Source of the DNA: an uncultured Flavobacteriaceae bacterium
GTDB taxonomy: Bacteria; Bacteroidota; Bacteroidia; Flavobacteriales; Flavobacteriaceae
NCBI GenBank assembly: GCA_938073895.1
Contig: CALJFB010000015.1
Span: 39,711-103,710 of the forward strand
Length of the DNA stretch: 64,000 bases
Direction: 5' to 3'
Part shown: positions 51,619 to 61,299 of the stretch, piece by piece
Layout: the number at the start of each line of letters is the position of its first letter
Numbering within the stretch: position 1 is the first letter of the stretch
Notes under the pieces: model-generated
What the model saw: the letters and a program-made list of their open reading frames with translations, nothing else
Database searches by the model: none
What the model was told of the DNA's origin: nothing
Program-made: the position numbers and the translations under genes

Positions 51619-53805
51619 TTATATTGATTTTTTATTTAATTGATGTAAAAATGGATATAGTATTATTCCAAGAATTTTTTGTCCGTTTGATGGATAAGCC
51701 CTATTAAATAATGCTCTGTATTGTTTTATAAACTGTTCTGTTTTTAGCATAAATACAATATAAATAATGGCGCAAATACCACTAATTTGAATACTTGTTG
51801 TTGCTAAAGGTAATTGCTTATTATTTTTTAATATAAAATAAGCTATAAATAATACAACTGTAATACAGTAAGTTGTGTAAGCAATTTTAGATGTTGTTAA
51901 AAAATTTGCTTTATGTTCCGAAAGTTTCTTTTTTTCAATAGCATTTAAATCTTTTAGGGCTATTCTAGTTTTTGTAGTATCTAATTTTGTATCTATATTA
52001 TTTAGAACGTTTGGTTTAACATAATTATTTTGATTAGAGTAGAGTAGTGGATATACTATAAAACCAAGAATCTTTAGCTTTAAATTAGACGTTTCTACTT
52101 TATAAATAGATTTAATTTTAGAAAAAACAATTTCACTTTTTATAAAATATATTATGTAGATTATTACAAATACACCTGTAAATTGTAAGGCAATTTTAGG
52201 AATTAAAGGATAATTTTTAATTATAGAAAGTATATATCCAAAAGACGATAGAATTAATAAACTCCAAATTATTACAGTAATTTTAGAGACTATTTTAAAC
52301 TCTGTTTTAGTGTTAACTAAAAGTTCTTTGTTAGCTATACTTAAGTTGCTATATATGGTACTTAATTTTGAATTTATTTCTTGTTTTGATTTTATATTAA
52401 ACCACTTCTTAAACTTAGCTGTAATGTGATCAAACTCAAATATACCACGATCTGCTTTAGCTCTTACACTTAAAAAAATACTTAAAGGAAACATAATTAA
52501 TGTTGAAAACCATGCGGCTAATACAGGATTCATATTACCAGCTTTAGAACTGTTTTCTGCAAACAAACCTATAAAATGGTAGGTTAAAAATAGAACAATA
52601 GCTATAACCATTGGTAAACCAAGTCCACCTTTTTTAATTAAAGCACCTAGTGGCGCACCAACAAAAAATAAAATAATACAAGCTATTGCTAATGCAAATT
52701 TTTTGTGAAGTGTAATAGCATGTTTATTTAAGTAAGAATTTTCTTCTTTTAAAATTACTTTTCTAGAACTTAACATTTGCTTTGTGCTTGCTAAAGTATT
52801 TATAGCATAATCCAAAAGTTGTGTTTGTTTTTTTGGTTCGTATAAATCTAGTATTTCTCCTGTATATACCTTATTTTTTTTAGTATCTAGAGTTAGATTT
52901 AAGTTTTCGATGTTAGTTCTTTTGTATAATGAGTTAGAGAATTCGTTATAGTTGTTTTCTCTTTTTAACTTTAGAGAATCAATAGTATAATTTAGATCTA
53001 TAATATCTAGCATACTATATTTTGTAGTAACATCTTTAGCATTTAAATCTACTTTATAAGCTTGAGATAAATCTATGTTTTTAACGTACTTTTTAAAATG
53101 TGTTTTTACTAAAGGTTTGTAATGGTCTTTTCTGTTTTTTGATGGCGTATCATCATAATAATAGCCATCTAACAGAATTAATTTTAATATGTTTGAGTCT
53201 TTAGAGCTTAATAATTCTCCATCTTTTGCAATAGTTGTAATATGATTTTGAAGTAGTTTACCAGATTTTTGATGTATTACAATATCTTTTAAAAATTCGC
53301 CATTTTCTCCAGATTTCTCAGAAACTTTAATGGTGAAATCTTCGCCAATTTTATTAAATTGTCCTTCTGCAATAAGCATTGCAGGCTGTTTTTTTGCTAT
53401 ATTTTTTCTTAGGTTATGCGTTTCTAGTTCTGCCCAAGGAATAATATTATTACTAAATACAAAGGTTACCAGAGATAGTAAAAAAATAAAGATACTTAAA
53501 CTTGCCATTGCGCGTTGCAAGGAAATCCCAGTAGATTTCATGGCAGCAAACTCGTAGTTTTCGGAAAATGTACCAAAAACCATTATAGAAGATAGGAGTA
53601 TTGTAAGTGGTAATATAAGAGGTATTAGTGTTGGTAAAATATAAAACAGAAGTCTTATAATTGTTAGTATATCTAAATCTTTACCTGCTAACTCTTTAAT
53701 ATACAGCCAAATTGCTTGTAATACAAAAATCAGCATGAGTATAACAAACACGCTGATAAAAGTTTTTAAAAAGGTTTTTAATATGTACCTATCTAGTATT
53801 TTCAC
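51619..53805 (-). CDS. LptF/LptG family permease with extra C-terminal membrane repeats
   Basis: 728 residues. Residues 1 to about 450 form an LptF/LptG-like permease: amphipathic start KILDRYILKTFLKTF, three N-terminal helices, a periplasmic beta-jellyroll region (about 150-330) and three helices with GAPLGALIKKGGLGLPM. With LptB2 such proteins extract LPS from the inner membrane. Beyond it two copies of a two-helix module follow (about 500-600 and 615-725; ALQFTGVFVIIYIIYF versus SIQISGICAIIYIVFM). It starts six bases after lolA. Confidence 0.87.
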   Translation of the reverse strand: MKILDRYILKTFLKTFISVFVILMLIFVLQAIWLYIKELAGKDLDILTIIRLLFYILPTLIPLILPLTILLSSIMVFGTFSENYEFAAMKSTGISLQRAMASLSIFIFLLSLVTFVFSNNIIPWAELETHNLRKNIAKKQPAMLIAEGQFNKIGEDFTIKVSEKSGENGEFLKDIVIHQKSGKLLQNHITTIAKDGELLSSKDSNILKLILLDGYYYDDTPSKNRKDHYKPLVKTHFKKYVKNIDLSQAYKVDLNAKDVTTKYSMLDIIDLNYTIDSLKLKRENNYNEFSNSLYKRTNIENLNLTLDTKKNKVYTGEILDLYEPKKQTQLLDYAINTLASTKQMLSSRKVILKEENSYLNKHAITLHKKFALAIACIILFFVGAPLGALIKKGGLGLPMVIAIVLFLTYHFIGLFAENSSKAGNMNPVLAAWFSTLIMFPLSIFLSVRAKADRGIFEFDHITAKFKKWFNIKSKQEINSKLSTIYSNLSIANKELLVNTKTEFKIVSKITVIIWSLLILSSFGYILSIIKNYPLIPKIALQFTGVFVIIYIIYFIKSEIVFSKIKSIYKVETSNLKLKILGFIVYPLLYSNQNNYVKPNVLNNIDTKLDTTKTRIALKDLNAIEKKKLSEHKANFLTTSKIAYTTYCITVVLFIAYFILKNNKQLPLATTSIQISGICAIIYIVFMLKTEQFIKQYRALFNRAYPSNGQKILGIILYPFLHQLNKKSI

Positions 53806-53811
53806 TAATTA

Positions 53812-54450
53812 TTAGTCCAAATTGTTAATATAATAATCACTATACTTTGAAGCATCAAAGGTAAATAAGGTTTTCGACAATGTTTCGTTTGTTTTAAAAG
53901 AATTAACAGTCAATGTTGTTTTAGTTCCATTTCCGCCTACTTCTATTAAATTATAAATGTGTTTTGTAGAGTTATCTATACCTAAAAGAATATATTTTAT
54001 TTCAGAATTACTATCTATTGGTATTAGCTTTACGTATTGAATTTTTCGGCCTTTAACATTTTGAATAATATCCATTTTGTAAGTGTAACCATTCTCGTAA
54101 AAGGATAACATTTTACTTGGTGTAATTGTAGCTTCTTCGTTTGTTTCTTTAGATATACTTACTTCTTCATCTTCTGGAGAAATACTGTATAATTTTTTTC
54201 CATCAAAAATTCGAGTTATGCCAAGAATATTTAATCTGTATTTATCTCCAGACATTACAACATCTCCACGAGTTTCTTGATGAATGTTTTCGTTAGTATT
54301 ATTTAAAACATATTTAAAATCTATACTAATATTAGAGTAAGATTGTACTTTTTTTGAAACCTCATTAAGTAATGTTTTTGCTTTAGCATCATCTTGAGCA
54401 AAGCTTAAATTTGATATTAAAATACTACAAATAAGAATGATTTTTTTCAT
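53812..54450 (-). CDS. lolA: outer-membrane lipoprotein carrier protein LolA
   Basis: 212 residues, signal peptide ending SFAQ. The beta-barrel half-cup fold is suggested by KVQSYSNISIDFKYVLNN and by GDVVMSGDKYRLNI, TRIFDGKKLYSISPEDEE. LolA ferries lipoproteins through the periplasm. It lies between ftsK (17 bases) and the LptF-like gene (6 bases), a conserved order in Flavobacteriia. Confidence 0.87.
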   Translation of the reverse strand: MKKIILICSILISNLSFAQDDAKAKTLLNEVSKKVQSYSNISIDFKYVLNNTNENIHQETRGDVVMSGDKYRLNILGITRIFDGKKLYSISPEDEEVSISKETNEEATITPSKMLSFYENGYTYKMDIIQNVKGRKIQYVKLIPIDSNSEIKYILLGIDNSTKHIYNLIEVGGNGTKTTLTVNSFKTNETLSKTLFTFDASKYSDYYINNLD

Positions 54451-54467
54451 AATTTAATGGGTTTAAT

Positions 54468-56987
54468 CTATTTTTTTTCGTTTTCTAACAATTGATCAAG
54501 AGCAATAAAATCTGGGATTAAAACTTGTCTAGCTTTACTACCTTCAAAACCACCAACAATACCTGCAGCTTCTAACTGGTCTATAATTCGTCCTGCTCTG
54601 TTATAACCTAATTTAAGTTTACGTTGCAGTAAAGACGCAGATCCTTGCTGAGCTGTTACAATAATTTCGGCAGCATCTCTAAAGAGTTTATCTCTATCTG
54701 CTATGTCTACATCAAGATTTATGCCACCTTCTTCGCCAACAAATTCTGGAAGCTGATAAGCTTCAGGATAAGCTTTTTGTGCGCCAATATAATTTACAAT
54801 TTTTTCTACTTCTGGTGTATCTACAAATGCGCATTGTACACGGATCATATCGTTTCCTTGTGTATAAAGCATATCTCCACGACCAATAAGTTGATCTGCT
54901 CCACCAGCATCTAAAATAGTTCTTGAGTCTATTTTACTAGAAACTCTAAAAGCTATACGTGCTGGGAAATTGGCTTTAATAATTCCTGTAATTACATTTA
55001 CAGATGGACGTTGCGTTGCAATAATTAAATGAATTCCAATGGCACGTGCTAATTGTGCTAGACGTGCAACTGGTGTTTCTACTTCTTTACCAGCAGTCAT
55101 AATTAAATCGGCAAATTCGTCTACTACCAAAACAATATAAGGTAAATAGGCGTGTCCATCGTTTGGGTTTAATTTACGATCTTTAAATTTCTTATTATAT
55201 TCTACAATGTTACGACATAAGGCGTTTTTAAGCATTTCGTAACGGTTATCCATTTCAATACATAGAGAATTTAATGTATGAATAACTTTGGTATTGTCTG
55301 TAATAATTGCATCTCCATCATCTGGAAGTTTTGCTAAGTAATGTCTTTCAATTTTATTAAATAATGTTAATTCTACTTTTTTAGGATCTACTAAAACAAA
55401 TTTAACTTCGGCGGGATGTTTTTTGTAAAGTAAAGAGGTTAATACGGCATTTAATCCAACAGATTTTCCTTGTCCTGTTGCTCCAGCCATTAGTAGGTGT
55501 GGCATTTTAGCTAAATCTACTACTAGTGTTTCGTTACTAATAGTTTTTCCAATAGCTATTGGTAGGTGCATTTCTGTTTTTTGGAATTTCTGTGATGCAA
55601 TAACAGATCTCATGGAAACTATAGTGGCATTTTTATTTGGAACTTCTATACCAATAGTTCCTTTTCCTGGAATAGGTGCTATAATTCTAATTCCAAGTGC
55701 AGATAAAGACAATGCAATATCGTCTTCTAAGTTTTTAATTTTAGATATTCTTACGCCAGCTTCTGGAACAATCTCGTATAAAGTAACCGTTGGCCCAATG
55801 GTTGCTTTAATACTTGCAATACCAATTTTGTAGTTATTTAATGTGTCTACAATTCTGTTTTTATTGTCTTCTAATTCTTCTTTATTAATGGTAACGCCTT
55901 CATTATCGTACTTTTTAAGTAAGTCTAGTGGCGGAAATTGATAATTACCTAATTCTAATGTTGGATCAAATTCTCCAAAATCTTCTACTAATTTACCGGC
56001 AAGATTGTCTGTTTCAGATTTTTCTTCGCCAATTTTTTCTACTTGAATTTCTACGGTTTCATTTTCAAGCTCAATGTCTTCTTCGGCTTTAGGGATTTCA
56101 ATTTCAAAATCGTTTGTAGATTCTACTTTACTCGTTTCACTAGGTTTAACACTTGGCTCTAATTCGTGTATAGTTTCTGAAATTGTTTCTTTAGTCGTAA
56201 TGTCTTCAATATCTAAAATTGTTTCAACTCTAATTGGTTTTGCTATAGTTTCTTGAGTTGATGGGTTTAGAGTTGCTTCAGTATTTTTAATACTTTGTTT
56301 AATGGCTTCAGCTTCGTCTGATAATGTATTATCTATTGGAACAAAGTCTTTTTTAGCATCATTAAATTCGTCTTTAATATCTTTTTTTGCACTTTTAAAT
56401 AACGCAGCAATACTTTGCGGAGTTACTTTAAACCTAATTGCTAAATAGGATATAAGAAGAAAAATTAATAATAGTACAGTTCCTATTTTACCAATATATA
56501 TTTGAAGATATGTATTTATTTCAAATCCAATTATTCCACTAAGAATATCGTTTTTAGTTGTAAAAAAACCAAAAAGTACAGATAGCCACGTCATTATTAA
56601 TAAACCCCAAAACCATTGTTGTTGTATGCGTTTTCTAGGCGCATTAATAAATATATAAACACTAGATAAAAGCATAAGACCAGATAATAAAAAGGCCGAT
56701 ATTCCAAATCCATTAGATATAAACACGCTACTTAGCCAAGCACCAGATTTACTCATCCAATTTTTAGTTTCTACGGTTTTATCTGTAAATTCTGAAATAG
56801 CACTTTGATCTGCTTGTCCTGTAAATAAAAAGGATAGAAAAGACACAAAAAGAATGAGTCCAAAACAAGCTAATAGCGCACCTAGTATTAAGCGTTGTTG
56901 ACTATTAAGCTCTAAATTTGGTAACTTTAACGAAGGTAATTTTGGTTTAGACTTTGGTGTTTTTTCTTTTTTAGCTGCTTTTGCCAT
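54468..56987 (-). CDS. ftsK: DNA translocase FtsK
   Basis: 839 residues. Four N-terminal membrane helices (about 30-190) are followed by an acidic linker and the C-terminal motor. Walker A is MAGATGQGKSVGLNA, Walker B is YIVLVVDEFADLIMT, and ATQRPSVNVITGIIKANFP follows. The gamma domain (SLLQRKLKLGYNRAGRIIDQ) reads KOPS-type sites. FtsK pumps DNA at the division septum and activates dimer resolution. Confidence 0.95.
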   Translation of the reverse strand: MAKAAKKEKTPKSKPKLPSLKLPNLELNSQQRLILGALLACFGLILFVSFLSFLFTGQADQSAISEFTDKTVETKNWMSKSGAWLSSVFISNGFGISAFLLSGLMLLSSVYIFINAPRKRIQQQWFWGLLIMTWLSVLFGFFTTKNDILSGIIGFEINTYLQIYIGKIGTVLLLIFLLISYLAIRFKVTPQSIAALFKSAKKDIKDEFNDAKKDFVPIDNTLSDEAEAIKQSIKNTEATLNPSTQETIAKPIRVETILDIEDITTKETISETIHELEPSVKPSETSKVESTNDFEIEIPKAEEDIELENETVEIQVEKIGEEKSETDNLAGKLVEDFGEFDPTLELGNYQFPPLDLLKKYDNEGVTINKEELEDNKNRIVDTLNNYKIGIASIKATIGPTVTLYEIVPEAGVRISKIKNLEDDIALSLSALGIRIIAPIPGKGTIGIEVPNKNATIVSMRSVIASQKFQKTEMHLPIAIGKTISNETLVVDLAKMPHLLMAGATGQGKSVGLNAVLTSLLYKKHPAEVKFVLVDPKKVELTLFNKIERHYLAKLPDDGDAIITDNTKVIHTLNSLCIEMDNRYEMLKNALCRNIVEYNKKFKDRKLNPNDGHAYLPYIVLVVDEFADLIMTAGKEVETPVARLAQLARAIGIHLIIATQRPSVNVITGIIKANFPARIAFRVSSKIDSRTILDAGGADQLIGRGDMLYTQGNDMIRVQCAFVDTPEVEKIVNYIGAQKAYPEAYQLPEFVGEEGGINLDVDIADRDKLFRDAAEIIVTAQQGSASLLQRKLKLGYNRAGRIIDQLEAAGIVGGFEGSKARQVLIPDFIALDQLLENEKK

Positions 56988-57085
56988 TTAAAATAGGATT
57001 TTAACAAAAATACAAATTCATTAGTTTTATCCTATAAATGACAACTATTAATTGCGCTGCTTTAATAGAACTTATTAACAACGTT

Positions 57086-57460
57086 TTAAGCCATAAATTT
57101 TGGAATATATATAAGGCAACTTACTGTAATTGCAGCAAAAGATGCAATAAAAACAGCACCAGCAGCAATATCTTTAATGATTCCAATTTTAGGATGATGA
57201 TCTGGATGAATAAAATCAGCAATTTTTTCGACTGCAGTGTTAAGACCTTCAATACTCATAACCAAGCTAACAGCAAAAGTTTGAAGCATCCATTCAATAG
57301 AAGATATTTCAAAATAAATACCTAAAGCAATCATTATTAAAGCAAGACTAAATTGCACTTTAATACTTGCTTCGGTTTTTAGTAAATGTATCATACCTTT
57401 AAAGGCAAATCCAACACTTTTTATTCTATTAACCAAGAAACTTTCTTCTGTTTTGTCCAT
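57086..57460 (-). CDS. diacylglycerol/undecaprenol kinase family protein
   Basis: 124 residues, integral membrane, DgkA fold with three helices. The catalytic stretch EGLNTAVEKIADFI and the following HPDHHPKIGIIKDIAAGAV match the family. The extra helix of the N-terminus (RIKSVGFAFKGM) resembles UDP kinases of Gram-positive type rather than Proteobacterial DgkA. The substrate, diacylglycerol or undecaprenol, cannot be told apart. Likely first gene of the leftward ftsK-lolA-lptF-ribB group. A TATATTTG box lies upstream on the minus strand at 57516-57509. Confidence 0.9.
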   Translation of the reverse strand: MDKTEESFLVNRIKSVGFAFKGMIHLLKTEASIKVQFSLALIMIALGIYFEISSIEWMLQTFAVSLVMSIEGLNTAVEKIADFIHPDHHPKIGIIKDIAAGAVFIASFAAITVSCLIYIPKFMA

Positions 57461-57526
57461 AATAGATTTTGTTTACATTTTATTTTAGTAAATTAGCTTA
57501 ACTTTTTACAAATATAAACTACTTTA

Positions 57527-59461
57527 ATGATATTTTTTGGAAGATTACAAGAATACAAAATATTTTTATATAGACTCTTTTTGGTGTTCTTTTTTTATCA
57601 ATTAGCACGTATTTTATTTTATCTTTACAATACAGATTTAATTGCTATAGATTCTGTAACTGATTTTTTTAATATATGTTACAGAGGTTTTGCTTTTGAT
57701 ACTACAGCAATTCTTTACATTAATTCTTTATTTATACTTTTAAGTGTATTTCCATTAGTTTTAAACACTACTAAAACCTATCAAAAAGTATTGTTTTATG
57801 TCTATTTTATAACTAATTTAATTGCTTATGCTCTAAATTTTGTTGACTTTATTTATTATAAATTTACACAAACAAGAACAACAACTGCTGGTTTAGAATC
57901 TCTAGAAAATGAGTCTAATAAAATGGGATTACTTTTTGTTTTTCTAAAAGATTATTGGCATGTTTTTGTTTTATTTAGTGTGGTAAGTTTTATTTGGATT
58001 AAGCTTTATAAAGTAGCAGGTTTTAAAGAATATAAAAAAGCAAATCCTAGTTTAGGTTATTTTTTAACCTCTATTGTTGCAATTTTAATAACTGCAGGAC
58101 TTAGTATTGGAGGAATAAGAGGCGATTTTAAACACAGTACAAGACCAATTACTTTAGTAGATGCAAGTAGACATGTAAGCGTATTATCTCATGCAGATAT
58201 GGTTTTAAATACACCATTTGCATTAATTAGAACTATTAATAAAAACTATTTTAAAAAGCAAAATAGTATTCCAGAAGCTGTAGTTTTAGATGTTTTAAAA
58301 CCTATAAAACAGTATAATAGAGAAGTAGAAGGTAAGCCAAACGTAATAATTTTAATTGTTGAAAGCCTAAGTAGAGAATATATAGGTGCATTTAATAAAA
58401 AAATGGGCATTAAAAATCACGAAAGTTTTACTCCTTTTTTAGATTCTCTTTCTGCTAAAAGTTTAATTTTTCCAAATACGTTTGCTAACGGAAGAAAATC
58501 TATACATGGTATGTCGTCTGTTTTAGCAGGAATACCTTCGTTTAAAGTAGCTTATACATCATCTCCTTTTGCAAATCAAGATACTCAATCTATAGTTTCG
58601 GTTTTAAATGATATGGATTACGATACATCTTTTTTTCATGGCGCTCCAAATGGATCTATGGGGTTTTTAGGTTTTGGTAATATTTTAGGGTTTGACCACT
58701 ATTACGGTAAAACAGAATATAATAATGATGATGATTTTGATGGACTTTGGGGAATTTGGGACAAACCCTATTTAAAACATGTAAATACTGTTTTAGCAGA
58801 AAAAAAGGAACCATTTATGGCTACAATTTTTACATTAACATCTCATTCTCCATATGTTGTTCCAAAAGAAGCCAAAGGGAAATTTCCAAAAGGTTACAGA
58901 CCAATACATCAATGCGTAGGTTACACTGATAATGCATTAAAAGACTTTTTTAATAATGCTAAAAATCAAGATTGGTATAAAAACTCTATTTTTGTAATAA
59001 CCGGAGATCACGGAAATCAAATTTATTATAAAGATTACATGAAAGCTGTTAATAGGTCTGTTGTACCAATTATTGTATTTAAACCTAATAGTAATTTAGT
59101 TGGAGAAGATTATAGTTTAGCACAACAAATAGACATATATCCTACATTAACAGACTTGGTAGGTTACAAAAAACCAATAAGAAGTTGGGGTAGAAGTTTA
59201 ATGAATGATTCTATTGTAGAACCTTTTGCAGTAACCCATAATGGATTAAATATGCAGTTACAGCAAGGACAATATATTTATGCTATGGATAGCCAAAAAG
59301 AAATAGGTTTTTATAATATTAAAGATAAAGGCTTAGAGTATCCATTAACAAATGTATCCGATTCAATAAAAAACGTATTACGTATTAAAGCAAAAAGTTT
59401 TGTTCAAGATTATATGAATAGAATTATTGATAAAAAATTAAAAGCAGAGAAAAATGACTAA
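57527..59461 (+). CDS. LTA synthase-like membrane sulfatase/phosphoglycerol transferase
   Basis: 644 residues: five N-terminal membrane helices (about 10-195) and an extracytoplasmic alkaline-phosphatase-fold domain from about 270. Marks are NVIILIVESLSREYIG, the nucleophile region FANGRKSIHGMSSVLAGIPS (Ser/Thr site), GIWDKPYL and ITGDHGNQ with HSPYVVP for metals. Gram-positive relatives make lipoteichoic acid; here a lipid phosphoglycerol or phosphoethanolamine transfer is more likely. It overlaps the phosphatase gene by eight bases. Confidence 0.85.
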   Translation: MIFFGRLQEYKIFLYRLFLVFFFYQLARILFYLYNTDLIAIDSVTDFFNICYRGFAFDTTAILYINSLFILLSVFPLVLNTTKTYQKVLFYVYFITNLIAYALNFVDFIYYKFTQTRTTTAGLESLENESNKMGLLFVFLKDYWHVFVLFSVVSFIWIKLYKVAGFKEYKKANPSLGYFLTSIVAILITAGLSIGGIRGDFKHSTRPITLVDASRHVSVLSHADMVLNTPFALIRTINKNYFKKQNSIPEAVVLDVLKPIKQYNREVEGKPNVIILIVESLSREYIGAFNKKMGIKNHESFTPFLDSLSAKSLIFPNTFANGRKSIHGMSSVLAGIPSFKVAYTSSPFANQDTQSIVSVLNDMDYDTSFFHGAPNGSMGFLGFGNILGFDHYYGKTEYNNDDDFDGLWGIWDKPYLKHVNTVLAEKKEPFMATIFTLTSHSPYVVPKEAKGKFPKGYRPIHQCVGYTDNALKDFFNNAKNQDWYKNSIFVITGDHGNQIYYKDYMKAVNRSVVPIIVFKPNSNLVGEDYSLAQQIDIYPTLTDLVGYKKPIRSWGRSLMNDSIVEPFAVTHNGLNMQLQQGQYIYAMDSQKEIGFYNIKDKGLEYPLTNVSDSIKNVLRIKAKSFVQDYMNRIIDKKLKAEKND

Positions 59462-60038
59462 GAAAGATATTTTTAAACGTATTGGTTTGGTAGTTTTAGC
59501 TATTATTTTAGCAATGGTATCTCAACATTTATACAACACTAAAGTAAATTATAATTTTGGTGTAGTTACCGAAGGTAAAGTTTATAAGTCTGGTACTATT
59601 CCTCCCGATAAAATAGAAGACTATGTTAAAGATAATAACATAAAAACAATAATAGATTTTAGGCATGGAGGCATAGGAAATGATTTAAATCCCGCAACAA
59701 TTAAGGAAATAGATTCCGAAAGACAAGCAGTTAATGCTATTAATGGCGTAAATTACTATAACATTCCATCTGTTCAAATACCAACAAAAGCTAATTTAGA
59801 CAGCGTTTATAAGATTTTAGACGATACAACTAAATATCCTGTTTTAATGCATTGTTATCACGGAACAGGTCGCGCAATGATTTATTCTGCAATTTATAAA
59901 ATTGAATACGAAGCTGCTACAAATGAAGAAGCAAGAAGAATAACAAGACCTTTTTATTCTTTACCATTTAGTTCTTTTTCCAAAAATAAACCTAAAGGCA
60001 AGTTCATAGAAAATTACAAAAAAAGAGGAACTAATTAG
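59454..60038 (+). CDS. membrane-anchored tyrosine/dual-specificity phosphatase
   Basis: 194 residues: a basic start, one membrane segment (about 10-25), then a PTP-like domain with the signature HCYHGTGRA (Cys134, Arg140) and the general-acid region near IDFRHGGIG. The topology places the catalytic part in the periplasm if the helix is a signal anchor. Its ATG overlaps the end of the LTA synthase-like gene, so the two are translationally coupled. The target, protein or lipid phosphate, is unknown. Confidence 0.85.
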   Translation: MTKKDIFKRIGLVVLAIILAMVSQHLYNTKVNYNFGVVTEGKVYKSGTIPPDKIEDYVKDNNIKTIIDFRHGGIGNDLNPATIKEIDSERQAVNAINGVNYYNIPSVQIPTKANLDSVYKILDDTTKYPVLMHCYHGTGRAMIYSAIYKIEYEAATNEEARRITRPFYSLPFSSFSKNKPKGKFIENYKKRGTN

Positions 60039-60052
60039 TTCCTCTTTTTTTT
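60018..60052 (+). terminator. terminator overlapping the phosphatase stop codon
   Basis: Palindrome AAAAAGAGGAACTAA / TTAGTTCCTCTTTTT followed by T residues. The stop TAG (60036-60038) is part of the stem. Confidence 0.9.
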
Positions 60053-60100
60053 ATAATATATTTTCTATCAGTATTTAGAAAGTACTAACTAGGTTTTATA

Positions 60101-61294
60101 TTAAATATGTCTATTAATAATCTCTGTCATTTTTAAAGCTCTTAACTTAACTTCTTCTTCTGTCCATCCAATTTTAATTAAACAAGAAATATTACGACCT
60201 ATAAAATGATCAGATTGAGAGAAGTCTTGCTTTGAAATATTAGATAAGCCTTGTTTTACAGATTCGGGTAAAGGATATAAACTTTTAGCTTCTTTTAAAT
60301 GTTCCCATTTTCTAACATAGTGCCAGCTATTATCGTAATAATGAAAACAAACATCTATGCCTTCAGATTTAAAATCTGCCGAAACTTTTCTAGCAATTTC
60401 TAATGTTGGTAAAAAGAAGTTTAAAAAAGCATAGCTTTCCACGCCACCATTAGGTACTGTTCTAAATTCTATTGCATTTATAGAATTTAATTCTTGTCTA
60501 AGTATGGTATAATGTTTTTCTTGTAAGTCCAAAAATTCATCTAATCGCTTAAATTGGGCTAAACCTATAGCTGCATTTAGTTCAGATATTCTAAAATTAT
60601 AACCTAAATATGGATGTGTTTCTGCACCACGATCATTTCCAACGTGATCATGACCATGATCTTGATATAAATCTGCTTTAACAGCATAATCGTCGTTATT
60701 AGTAATAACAGTTCCACCTTCACCACAAGTTACAGTCTTAACATAATCGAAAGAAAAACAACCTGCATCTCCAATTGTTCCTAATGCTTTACCATTATAC
60801 GTTCCTCCAATTGCTTGACAAGCATCTTCAATTAATTTTAGATTATGAGTTTTACAAATAGATTTAAGCGCATCTAAATTTGCCATACTTCCGCACATGT
60901 GTACAGGCATAATAGCTTTAGTTTTTGGTGTAATTGCTTTTTCTACAGCTTTGGGACAAAGTGTTAAGGTGTTATCAATGTCAACTAAAACAGGTGTTGC
61001 ACCTAACATTAATATTGCTTCAAAACTTGCTACAAAGGTAAATGTTGGCATAATAACTTCGTCTCCAACGCCAACGCCAGATAGCGCCATAGCTACAGAG
61101 ACCGCAGCTGTTCCGCTAGATACTAATTGCGCATGTTTTACTTTAAATCTATTTTGAATTTCGTTTTCTAAGTCTTTTGCTTTAAAAATATTATTACGCA
61201 TCCCATCAAAACCATAACGCATTAATACGCCTGTTTCTAATACATCGTTAACTTCTTTGCGTTCTAAATCACTAAATTTTTCAAATCCTGGCAT
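60101..61294 (-). CDS. DegT/DnrJ/EryC1/StrS family aminotransferase
   Basis: 397 residues, PLP-dependent sugar aminotransferase. Motifs are VSSGTAAVSVAMALSGVG (PLP phosphate site), MPTFTFVASFEAI, IEDACQAIGGTYNGK and the PLP Lys186 in FDYVKTVTCGEGG, plus GYNFRISELNAAIGLAQF. The start MPGFEKFSDLERKEV with MRYGFDGMRN resembles the Kdo-8-amino transaminase (KdnA) group, but I offer that only as a possibility. The nitroreductase gene lies five bases upstream, on the same strand. Confidence 0.9.
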   Translation of the reverse strand: MPGFEKFSDLERKEVNDVLETGVLMRYGFDGMRNNIFKAKDLENEIQNRFKVKHAQLVSSGTAAVSVAMALSGVGVGDEVIMPTFTFVASFEAILMLGATPVLVDIDNTLTLCPKAVEKAITPKTKAIMPVHMCGSMANLDALKSICKTHNLKLIEDACQAIGGTYNGKALGTIGDAGCFSFDYVKTVTCGEGGTVITNNDDYAVKADLYQDHGHDHVGNDRGAETHPYLGYNFRISELNAAIGLAQFKRLDEFLDLQEKHYTILRQELNSINAIEFRTVPNGGVESYAFLNFFLPTLEIARKVSADFKSEGIDVCFHYYDNSWHYVRKWEHLKEAKSLYPLPESVKQGLSNISKQDFSQSDHFIGRNISCLIKIGWTEEEVKLRALKMTEIINRHI

Positions 61295-61299
61295 TTGTT

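Noticed and set aside
57038..57325. Rightward 95-codon ORF at 57038
   Set aside because: Antisense to the diacylglycerol kinase gene; Cys/Asn/Lys-rich composition is typical of a shadow frame.
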